A program made the position numbers and the translations under genes. A DNA stretch of 7,290 nucleotides from JBOGVZ01 sp050692985 (GTDB lineage: Bacteria > Actinomycetota > UBA4738 > CALAEC01): positions 1 through 7,290 of the forward strand of contig JBOGVZ010000026.1 of assembly GCA_050692985.1 (NCBI GenBank), read 5' to 3'. Each line of letters begins with the position of its first letter. Position 1 is the first letter of the stretch. A model generated the notes under the pieces. The model searched no databases. It saw only the letters and a program-made list of their open reading frames with translations, and had not been told where the DNA came from. Below are positions 1 through 6,119 of the stretch, in pieces.

Positions 1-573
1 CCCCTCGGTGAGGGAGGCGAACGTTTGCACGAGTGGGTCGTCGCGACGCGGCCGTGGCGCGAGTCCCACGGGCTTTCCGGGGGCGAGACCGGCATCGACG
101 CCGATGTCGTGGCCGAGTCGCTCGGGAAGGTGGGCGCTACCGTCATGGGCCGGCGGATGTTCAGCGGCGGTGCCGGGCCGTGGGCCGACGATCCGAACGC
201 AGACGGTTGGTGGGGAGAGGATCCGCCGTTCCATCACCCCGTCTTCGTGCTCACTCATCACGAGCGGGATCCGGTCGCCAAACAGGGCGGAACCACGTTC
301 ACGTTCGTTGCCGGCGGCATCGAATCTGCTCTCGAGCCGGCATGCGCCGCAGCGGGGGACAAGGATGTCGCTGTCGCCGGCGGTGCGAACGCGATCCAGC
401 AGTACCTAAATGCCGGTCTCATCGATGAACTGCAGATCCACGTTGCCCCGGTGCTGCTCGGTGGAGGCGTCCGGCTGTTCGATGATGTGCAGAAGGCGCC
501 GTTCGGACTCGAATACATGAGCGTGATCGAGTCGTCCTCCGTCTCACACCTTCGTCTACGCGTTCCGAAATGA
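1..573 (+). CDS. Dihydrofolate reductase family protein (RibD C-terminal domain), 5' partial
   Basis: This is the C-terminal 190 residues of a small NADPH-type reductase of the RibD C-terminal/DHFR-like fold; the frame is open to the window edge. The residues before the first possible internal start (TTG at 25) read PLGEGGERLHEW. I recognise this as the normal continuation of the family's N-terminal region, so the true start lies upstream and roughly 20-30 residues are missing. Visible family signatures are GRRMF followed by a Trp/Asp-rich segment, PVFVLTH, GGTTFTFV, the nucleotide-binding-like VAGGANAIQQYL, and the closing LIDELQIHVAPVLLGGGVRLFD. The protein ends normally at TGA 571-573. Members are common stand-alone proteins in actinobacteria, mostly without a proven substrate; they are seldom the essential FolA or the riboflavin enzyme RibD, and no deaminase domain is visible here. 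A 149-bp gap and a probable promoter separate it from the next gene. The family call is firm and the substrate unknown. Confidence 0.9.
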   Translation, partial: PLGEGGERLHEWVVATRPWRESHGLSGGETGIDADVVAESLGKVGATVMGRRMFSGGAGPWADDPNADGWWGEDPPFHHPVFVLTHHERDPVAKQGGTTFTFVAGGIESALEPACAAAGDKDVAVAGGANAIQQYLNAGLIDELQIHVAPVLLGGGVRLFDDVQKAPFGLEYMSVIESSSVSHLRLRVPK

Positions 574-710
574 GGCGTCCCAGCGGACTGGAGCCATTCG
601 AACTCTGAGACCCGCCTGACGAGCGCGCGACACCTGAGTTCTCGGGGACTCCGGAGAGACTCCGCGGGAGGTCCGCCGGAGCGCCACCACGCACGTGGCC
701 ACACCATGGG

Positions 711-716
711 TACGCT
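711..716 (+). promoter_or_regulatory. Probable -10 hexamer (TACGCT) for leaderless transcription of the S9 peptidase
   Basis: The hexamer TACGCT fits the actinobacterial TANNNT -10 pattern and ends 6 nt before the ATG at 723. That spacing would put the transcription start at or next to the A of the start codon, giving a leaderless mRNA. No Shine-Dalgarno-like purine run lies at the usual distance (the bases just before ATG are acgggg, too close to work as one), and no convincing TTGACA-like -35 is seen about 17 bp upstream. The same hexamer with the same 6-nt spacing recurs before GTG 4345. Promoter activity is inferred from pattern alone. Confidence 0.45.
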
Positions 717-722
717 ACGGGG

Positions 723-2834
723 ATGCCGTCCCCCGAACATGGCGAGCCGCCCTCCGCGAGTGACGATCCGAGCCGGGACTCGTTTCCGAGGCAGCAGGCC
801 AGGACGCAGCGGTTCATCCTAGGCCGGCCGCGAGGCTTCACGGTGTCGCCGGACGGCTCCAGGATCGTGTTCCTTCGCTCCTCCGCCGGGGACGACCCCC
901 TGACCGGGCTCTGGGTCCTTGACCTGCCCGGGGCTCGGGAGCGGCTCGTCTTCGACCCCCACCGGGAGGATGCCCGCGAGATCGACCTGCCGCCCGAGGA
1001 GGTGGCGAGGCGGGAACGGGTCCGGGAACGCGCCGGGGGTGTCGTCGCCTACTCGACCGACCGGGCGGTTACCGTGGCCGCCTTCTCGATCGGCGGGAAG
1101 CTGTTTACGGCCGACCTGGTGAACGGGGGATCGAGGGAGCTGCCCGCGGTCGGCCCCGTCTTCGATCCGCGGATGGACCCGACGGGCCGGCGCGTGGCCT
1201 ACGTCGCCGCTCGCGCCCTGCGCGTCATCGAGCTTGAGGGCGAGGATCGGGTGCTCGCCGCCGATGACGATCCGGATGTGTCTTGGGGGCTCGCCGAGTT
1301 CGTAGCTGCGGAGGAGATGGATCGCGCGGAGGGGTTCTGGTGGTCCCCGGACGGGAGCCGCATCGCGGCCGCGAGGGTCGACGAGGGCCAGGTCGCGACA
1401 TGGCACATCTTTGACCCGGTCGATCCCGATGGGACGCCCCGCGCCGTCCGGTACCCGGCCGCCGGGACGCGGAATGCGGACGTGACCCTTCACGTCCTGG
1501 GCCTCGACGGCTCGCGGGTGGAGGTGAACTGGGACCGGGAGCGGTTCGAGTACCTGGCCGGCGTGGGCTGGAGCGAGGGGAGGGCACTCACGCTCCTCGT
1601 GCAGTCGCGGGACCAGCGGCTGACCCGGATCCTAACGCTCGGCGAGCGGGGGGAGACGACCTCCGTCCGCGAGGATCGTGACGATGCCTGGGTCGAGCTC
1701 GTGTCCGGCTCGCCCGCGTGGACGGACGACGGCCGCCTGGTGTGCACCGTGGACGCGGACGACACGCGACGGCTCGCCGTCGACGGGACGCCCGTCACGC
1801 CTCCCGGTCTCCAGGTGCGTCGGATCATCCACGCGGATGCCGGCGTGGTGTTCGTCGCCTCGGAGGACCCGACGGAAGAGCACGTCTGGCGGTGGTCGCC
1901 CGGCGGGTCCGTCGAGCCCCTCACTGAGACCTCCGGCGTCCACGATGCGGCGGCGGAGGGGGCCGTCCTCGTCATCACCTCAGCGACGCTCGAAGATGCC
2001 CCGACCACGACCGTCTACCGGCGCGGAGAGGCTCTGGCCACGATCGCCTCCCACGCCGAGACGCCCGTGGTTGAGGCGAAGCCGGCCTTCTTCCTCGCGG
2101 GAGCGCGCGACCTCCGGGCCTCCCTTCTCCTCCCTGGCGGCACGGAGCCCGAGGGGCTCCTCCCGGTCCTCCTCGATCCGTACGGCGGGCCGGGGTTCCA
2201 GCGGGTGGTCCGGGCCCGGGACGGGTTCCTCGAGTCGCAGTGGTTCGCCAACCAGGGCTTCGCCGTCCTGGTTGCGGACGGTCGGGGGACGCCCGGGCGT
2301 GGCACCGCGTGGGAACGCGCCGTCTACCGCAACCTGTTCGCGCCACCGCTCGAGGACCAGATCGACGCCCTGCACGCGGCGGCGGTGCGGTTCCCGTTCC
2401 TCGACCTCACCCGGGTGGCGATCCGAGGGTGGTCGTTCGGCGGACACCTCTCAGCGGCGGCCGTGCTGCGCCACCCTGAGGTGTTCCACGCGGCCATCGC
2501 CGGGGCTCCCGACACCGACCAGCGCCTCTACGACACCCACTACACCGAGCGGTACCTTGGCCACCCCGACGAGGAGTCCGAGGCCTACCGTCGCGGTTCG
2601 CTCCTCGATGAGGCGGGGGCGCTGGAGCGTCCGATCCTTCTGATCCATGGCCTCGCCGACGACAACGTGTTCGTTGCCAACTCCCTCCGGCTGTCGCGGG
2701 CATTCATGGAGGCGGGCCGCCCGCACACCTTCCTGCCGCTCTCGGGAGCCAGCCACATGGCCAAGGAGGATGTCGTGGCCGAGAACCTGCTTCTGCTCGA
2801 GCTTCGGTTCCTGCGCGATGCGCTTGGGATGTGA
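723..2834 (+). CDS. S9 family serine peptidase, dipeptidyl-peptidase IV type
   Basis: Predicted 703-residue serine exopeptidase that removes dipeptides from peptide N-termini, probably cytoplasmic because no signal peptide or membrane segment is visible. The N-terminal part (about 30-470) is the DPP-IV-like beta-propeller, with repeated SPDG-type blades (VSPDGSRIVF at 41-50, WWSPDGSRIA at 207-216). Glu197-Glu198 in AAEEMDR match the double-Glu motif that anchors the substrate amino terminus in DPP-IV. The C-terminal alpha/beta hydrolase (about 475-703) has the oxyanion Tyr487 in DPYGGPG, the nucleophile Ser571 in GWSFGG, Asp646 in HGLADDNV and His678 in GASHM, so the triad is complete. The length fits bacterial S9B peptidases. 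ATG 723 is chosen because the FPRQQARTQRF segment typical of actinobacterial homologues follows about 20 residues in, and because a TACGCT hexamer sits at leaderless distance. The next gene begins about 13 bp after the stop. Prolyl oligopeptidase or acylaminoacyl peptidase is less likely given the double-Glu motif. Confidence 0.95.
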   Translation: MPSPEHGEPPSASDDPSRDSFPRQQARTQRFILGRPRGFTVSPDGSRIVFLRSSAGDDPLTGLWVLDLPGARERLVFDPHREDAREIDLPPEEVARRERVRERAGGVVAYSTDRAVTVAAFSIGGKLFTADLVNGGSRELPAVGPVFDPRMDPTGRRVAYVAARALRVIELEGEDRVLAADDDPDVSWGLAEFVAAEEMDRAEGFWWSPDGSRIAAARVDEGQVATWHIFDPVDPDGTPRAVRYPAAGTRNADVTLHVLGLDGSRVEVNWDRERFEYLAGVGWSEGRALTLLVQSRDQRLTRILTLGERGETTSVREDRDDAWVELVSGSPAWTDDGRLVCTVDADDTRRLAVDGTPVTPPGLQVRRIIHADAGVVFVASEDPTEEHVWRWSPGGSVEPLTETSGVHDAAAEGAVLVITSATLEDAPTTTVYRRGEALATIASHAETPVVEAKPAFFLAGARDLRASLLLPGGTEPEGLLPVLLDPYGGPGFQRVVRARDGFLESQWFANQGFAVLVADGRGTPGRGTAWERAVYRNLFAPPLEDQIDALHAAAVRFPFLDLTRVAIRGWSFGGHLSAAAVLRHPEVFHAAIAGAPDTDQRLYDTHYTERYLGHPDEESEAYRRGSLLDEAGALERPILLIHGLADDNVFVANSLRLSRAFMEAGRPHTFLPLSGASHMAKEDVVAENLLLLELRFLRDALGM

Positions 2835-2847
2835 CTCTGTCGGCACG

Positions 2848-4272
2848 ATGGCACGCACGATGCCCGATTGGAAACAGCTCGAGAACGTGATCGAGGGCAA
2901 TGTCGCTATCCGCGGCTCGCCGGCGTACGTAGCATCGCGGCGGCCTTTCAATGCTCGGTTCAACGAGGTGAAGCCGAGGGTCATCGTGTCGTGCGCGACC
3001 CCGCAGGACGTCTCCGAGACGATCCGGTTCGCTCGCCGACACGGCCTCGAGATCGCGGCGCGCGGCGGAGGGCACAGCTTCGCCGGATACTCTTCCACCC
3101 GTGGCGTCGTCATCGACGTCACCCCCATGCGATCGGTGTCCGTGTCAGGCGGCGTGGGGACCGTGGGTGCCGGCGCCCGGCTCGGCGAAGTGTACGAGGC
3201 GCTGCAGGAGCATGGCCTCGCCATCCCCGCCGGGACCTGCCCTCAAGTCGGGGTGGCCGGTCTCACGCTCGGCGGCGGGCTGGGGATCCTCGGCAGGAAG
3301 TACGGGGTGACCTCCGATCACCTGATCGGGGCGGAGATCGTCCTGGCCGACGGACGCATCCTCGAGTGTGACGAGCACCGCGACGAGGACCTGTTCTGGG
3401 CGCTCCGAGGGGCAGGCGCCGGGAACTTCGGTGTGGTGACATCGCTCGTTTTCCGGACCGTCCCCGCCCCGGAAGCGACGAACTTCCACCTGGCATGGCC
3501 CTTCTCGCTGGCCGTCGACGTCATCGGAGCCTGGCAAGCGTGGGCGCCCAGCGGACCCGACGAGCTCGCCGCCAGCCTGAAGGTGACCTCCACCGGCGAC
3601 CTCGACCGGCCCCCGTCCGTCGACGTGTACGGCGCGCTGCTCGGGACAGACTCCGATGCGGTAGAGCTGCTCGATGAGTTGGTCGCACGGGCGGACTCCG
3701 ACCCGATCTCGTCGTCACAGAGGTACATGTCCTTTCCGGAGACGAGACGGTTCTGGGCGGAACTCGGTGAGGCCGAGGACGCGAAGAGCGAGGGTGTGAT
3801 CGCGCAGCCGTCGGAATCGGTCTACTTCTTCTCCAAGTCGGAGTACTTCAGACGACCGCTGCCGACCGAGGCTATCGCTGCGTTGGTGGAGACCTTCGTG
3901 CAGCGAAGAACCTCAGGAGAATCCCGCGAGCTCGACTTCATGCCATGGGGCGGCGCTTACAACCGCGTGCGTCCCGGCGCCACCGCCTTCGTCCATCGGG
4001 AAGAGATGTTCCAGCTCAAGCACGCGGTCGTCGTCGAGCCCGATGCCTCGCCAGGCGAGAGGGAGGCCGCACACCGGCACGCCGACCGCTCCTGGGCATC
4101 GGTGCATCCTTGGGGCTCCGGGCGGGTGTTCCAGAACTTCGCCGACCCAGACCTCGAGGATTGGGCCGACGCCTACTACGGGCCGAACGTGGACCGGTTG
4201 GTGAGGGTCAAGACGCGATATGACCCAGCGAACCTCTTCCGCTTCGATCAGTCGCTGCCCGGGTCCGGATGA
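2848..4272 (+). CDS. FAD-binding oxidoreductase, berberine bridge enzyme (BBE)-like, bicovalent flavin type
   Basis: Predicted 474-residue secondary-alcohol or carbohydrate/alkaloid-type oxidase that would use O2 to reoxidise FAD. The PCMH-type FAD domain covers about residues 35-205: RVIVSCATPQDVSETIRFAR, then RGGGHSFAGYS, where His76 is the expected 8-alpha-histidyl FAD attachment site. PAGTCPQVGVAGLTLGGG supplies Cys131 for the second, 6-S-cysteinyl bond, and RKYGVTSDHLIGAEIVLADG follows. The C-terminal BBE motif starts at 443 (YYGPNVDRLVRVK, then YDPANLF, then QS). No secretion signal is seen. Start choice is uncertain: the frame is open far upstream inside the peptidase gene, and ATG 2818 (overlapping that gene), 2848 and 2860 are all possible, none with a good ribosome binding site. 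ATG 2848 is preferred because it lies just past the peptidase stop, consistent with coupled translation after termination at 2834. The substrate cannot be read from sequence; a role linked to the peptidase is only a guess from spacing. Confidence 0.92.
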   Translation: MARTMPDWKQLENVIEGNVAIRGSPAYVASRRPFNARFNEVKPRVIVSCATPQDVSETIRFARRHGLEIAARGGGHSFAGYSSTRGVVIDVTPMRSVSVSGGVGTVGAGARLGEVYEALQEHGLAIPAGTCPQVGVAGLTLGGGLGILGRKYGVTSDHLIGAEIVLADGRILECDEHRDEDLFWALRGAGAGNFGVVTSLVFRTVPAPEATNFHLAWPFSLAVDVIGAWQAWAPSGPDELAASLKVTSTGDLDRPPSVDVYGALLGTDSDAVELLDELVARADSDPISSSQRYMSFPETRRFWAELGEAEDAKSEGVIAQPSESVYFFSKSEYFRRPLPTEAIAALVETFVQRRTSGESRELDFMPWGGAYNRVRPGATAFVHREEMFQLKHAVVVEPDASPGEREAAHRHADRSWASVHPWGSGRVFQNFADPDLEDWADAYYGPNVDRLVRVKTRYDPANLFRFDQSLPGSG

Positions 4273-4332
4273 CTCCAGCTGCTCCTGGCGGTGGACGTTG
4301 TACGCATCCAGCGCATCCGGGGAGCTCTGGCG

Positions 4333-4338
4333 TACGCT
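4333..4338 (+). promoter_or_regulatory. Probable -10 hexamer (TACGCT) for leaderless transcription of the HD/LuxR regulator
   Basis: TACGCT ends 6 nt before GTG 4345, exactly the geometry seen before the S9 peptidase ATG at 723; the two sites share GTACGCT if the preceding base is included or not counted differently (gTACGCT in both). This would make GTG 4345 the first codon of a leaderless transcript. The site lies inside the longer reading frame that begins at GTG 4291, which itself has no Shine-Dalgarno sequence. No convincing -35 element is visible. Inferred from sequence pattern only. Confidence 0.42.
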
Positions 4339-4344
4339 TGGTGG

Positions 4345-5949
4345 GTGGCGGAGAAGGCATCGCCCGCGAGCGAGCCCGTCCGAGCAGCCGAGGTCATCGC
4401 CGCCACGTGCCTGGCCACCGATCTGGGCATGGGGTTCCCATTCGAGCATGGTCTGCACGGCACGCTGATGGCCATGAGGCTCGCCGATCTGCTGGATGTC
4501 GAGCCCGAGATCGAGGCACACACCTACTATGCCTGCCTCCTGATGTACTCAGGTTGCACCACCGACGCTGACATCGCCACCCGGATCTTCGCTGGGAGTA
4601 GGACCGAGAACATCACCCCCGTGCAGTTCGGATCGACCGCGGAGGCCATGGGGGGCGTCATCCGCGCCCTCCCCTCTCCCGTCGATCTCCCTCATCGGCG
4701 CTTCTACGAGGTCGCGAGACGCCTCGTCCCGGCGGCGAGGTTCCGGAAGCCGCACTTCGCGGCCCTGTGCGAGGTCGCCGAGATGATGGCCAAGCGTCTC
4801 GGCCTGCCGCCTGAGGTGAACAACCTGTTCGTCCATCTCACAGAGCGCTGGGACGGGAAGGGGGTGCTGAAGCGGGCGAGGGAGCACGAGATCCCCCTGC
4901 CCGTTCGCATCGTGCACGTCGCTCGTGACGCGGCCTACCAGCGCGCCGTCGGCGGGAACGACCATGCCGTGGAGGTGATCCGCCGGCGGGCCGGGCATGC
5001 CTTCGACCCGGACATCGCTGGCCGGTTCGTCGAGAAGGCGCCGGAGATCATGGCTGTAGCGGATGTGCCCGGCTCGGCGTGGGAAGCGACCCTCGCCGCG
5101 GAGCCTCGGCCCTGGCTCACCCTCGATGGCGAGAGAGTGGACCGGGCTCTCGCCGCGATCGGCGACTTCGCCGATCTCGTGTCACCCCACCTCTCCGGCC
5201 ACTCGAGCGGAGTGGCCGAGCTGGCTAATTCGGCGGCCCGCGCCCGCGGCTTCGATCCCTCGGACGTCGCCCTGATGCGGCGGGCCGGGTTCGTGCACGA
5301 CGTGGGGCGGGTCGCCATCGATCCACGGATCTGGCAGAAGCCGGCCACACTAACGGTCGACGAGTGGGAGCGAGTCCGTCTGCATTCCTACCACACCGAG
5401 CGCGTCCTCCTCCGCTCCGGGTTTCTCGCCTCGCTGGCCGACGTGGCTTGCGCGCACCATGAGCGGCTCGACGGGACCGGGTACCACCGCAGGATGTCGG
5501 CGGCCTCGCTCACGCCGGGTGCACGCCTCCTCGCCGCTGCCGACGCCTTCCACGCCATGCGCGAACCCCGCCCCCACCGCCCGCCACTGTCACCGGAGGA
5601 GGCGGCGGACCGGCTCGGGGCGGAGGCTCGCGCCGGACGCCAGGACTCCGAGATGGTCGCAGCGGTGGTCGAGGCCGCCGGACAGCCGGCCCCTCCGGTC
5701 GAGCGCCCAGCAGGGCTGACCGAGCGTGAGGTCGAGGTCATGGGGCTGCTTGCCCGGGGGCTGCAGACGAAGCAGGTGGCGCGGAAGCTCGGGATCTCGA
5801 TCAAGACCGCTGATCGCCACATCCAGAACGCCTACCGGAAGATCGGTGTCTCCACCCGGGCCGCCGCCACGCTGTTCGCCATGGAGCACGGCCTCCTGCG
5901 GGGGCGAACGTATGTGGATCCCCGGTCGGAGGCCGCATCTTCGCACTAA
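4345..5949 (+). CDS. Tandem HD-domain (degenerate HD plus HD-GYP-like) protein with C-terminal LuxR helix-turn-helix
   Basis: Predicted 534-residue cytoplasmic regulator joining a possible nucleotide phosphohydrolase to a DNA-binding domain. The first HD unit (about 30-235) is degenerate: where the metal-binding His-Asp should be it reads MYSGCTTD (67-74), yet it keeps the later TERWDGKG (166-173) and IPLPVRIVHVARDA. The second unit (about 275-405) keeps His286, the HD pair His318-Asp319 in VHDVGRVAID, His347, His371-His372 in HHERLDGTGYH, and Asp400 in AADAFHAM; the GYP triplet is GYH (379-381). A LuxR/GerE helix-turn-helix fills 458-519 (LTEREVEVMGLLARG, then KQVARKLGISIKTADRHI). No receiver domain is present. 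GTG 4345 is preferred over in-frame GTG 4291 because it has a TACGCT hexamer at leaderless spacing and gives the short N-terminus before ATCLATDLG that I recall for relatives. It starts 72 bp after the oxidase stop. Candidate substrates (c-di-GMP or other nucleotides) and target genes are unknown. Confidence 0.9.
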   Translation: MAEKASPASEPVRAAEVIAATCLATDLGMGFPFEHGLHGTLMAMRLADLLDVEPEIEAHTYYACLLMYSGCTTDADIATRIFAGSRTENITPVQFGSTAEAMGGVIRALPSPVDLPHRRFYEVARRLVPAARFRKPHFAALCEVAEMMAKRLGLPPEVNNLFVHLTERWDGKGVLKRAREHEIPLPVRIVHVARDAAYQRAVGGNDHAVEVIRRRAGHAFDPDIAGRFVEKAPEIMAVADVPGSAWEATLAAEPRPWLTLDGERVDRALAAIGDFADLVSPHLSGHSSGVAELANSAARARGFDPSDVALMRRAGFVHDVGRVAIDPRIWQKPATLTVDEWERVRLHSYHTERVLLRSGFLASLADVACAHHERLDGTGYHRRMSAASLTPGARLLAAADAFHAMREPRPHRPPLSPEEAADRLGAEARAGRQDSEMVAAVVEAAGQPAPPVERPAGLTEREVEVMGLLARGLQTKQVARKLGISIKTADRHIQNAYRKIGVSTRAAATLFAMEHGLLRGRTYVDPRSEAASSH

Positions 5950-5961
5950 TCCGACCGGCCG

Positions 5962-5987
5962 GCCCCTCACGCGGCGCCGCCCGGGGC
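5962..5987 (+). terminator. Possible hairpin downstream of the HD/LuxR gene, terminator-like without a T-run
   Basis: GCCCC at 5962-5966 can pair with GGGGC at 5983-5987, and between them lies the perfect 10-bp palindrome GCGGCGCCGC (5971-5980). The structure begins 13 bp after the TAA at 5947-5949, a natural place for transcription to end. No thymine run follows (the next bases are atacgtg), so it is not a classical intrinsic terminator, although actinobacterial terminators often lack one. In such GC-rich DNA a short palindrome could arise by chance. Confidence 0.3.
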
Positions 5988-6041
5988 ATACGTGACTCCA
6001 TATGGGGAGAACTCCCGATTCCCCGGCACCCCGGCGGCCGC

Positions 6042-6047
6042 TACGGT
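6042..6047 (+). promoter_or_regulatory. Possible -10 hexamer (TACGGT) for the CzcO-like oxidoreductase
   Basis: TACGGT fits the TANNNT pattern and is the best promoter-like hexamer in the 170-bp gap before the flavoprotein. A transcription start about 6-7 nt downstream (near 6053) would give a leader of roughly 65 nt ending in the ribosome binding site at 6105-6111. No clear -35 is visible. An inverted repeat GGGGA (6004-6008) / TCCCC (6020-6024) lies just upstream and could be an operator, but the arms are short. Confidence 0.3.
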
Positions 6048-6104
6048 CGATGGCATCGGTGCGCCGCCGGGACGGTGGCGCTCAAGGTGCTCGGACTGCG
6101 CTGG

Positions 6105-6111
6105 AAGGGGA
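6105..6111 (+). promoter_or_regulatory. Ribosome binding site AAGGGGA that fixes the start of the CzcO-like gene
   Basis: The purine run GGAAGGGGA, with core AAGGGGA, ends 8 nt before ATG 6120. It is the clearest Shine-Dalgarno-like sequence in the window and selects ATG 6120 over the in-frame GTG 6075, which would add 15 residues before the FAD-binding strand. This contrasts with the other complete genes here, which have no good site. Confidence 0.6.
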
Positions 6112-6119
6112 CGGTAACG

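Noticed and set aside
600..641. Inverted repeat GAACTC (600-605) / GAGTTC (636-641) after the DHFR-like gene, considered as a terminator.
   Set aside because: Six-base arms separated by 30 nt with no T-run are too weak to support a terminator call.
1678..2643. Plus-strand open frame of 321 codons inside the S9 peptidase gene.
   Set aside because: The translation is Arg/Ser/Pro-rich low-complexity sequence typical of an off-frame reading of GC-rich DNA, while the overlapping frame encodes the intact peptidase.
2451..3224. Long minus-strand open frame (257 codons) across the S9 peptidase/oxidase junction.
   Set aside because: It is antisense to two clearly recognisable genes, its translation has no recognisable domain, and long antisense frames are expected in DNA with this GC content and codon bias.
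4270..4344. The oxidase stop TGA (4270-4272) is in frame with the HD/LuxR gene, and the frame stays open between them, suggesting readthrough or a split fusion.
   Set aside because: The oxidase ends with a normal BBE C-terminus, same-frame neighbours occur one time in three by chance, and the regulator appears to have its own promoter and start.
6050..6119. ATG at 6050 just after TACGGT, considered as a leaderless start of a short upstream gene.
   Set aside because: It is only 2 nt past the hexamer, too close for leaderless initiation, and its frame overlaps the flavoprotein with an Arg-rich off-frame translation.
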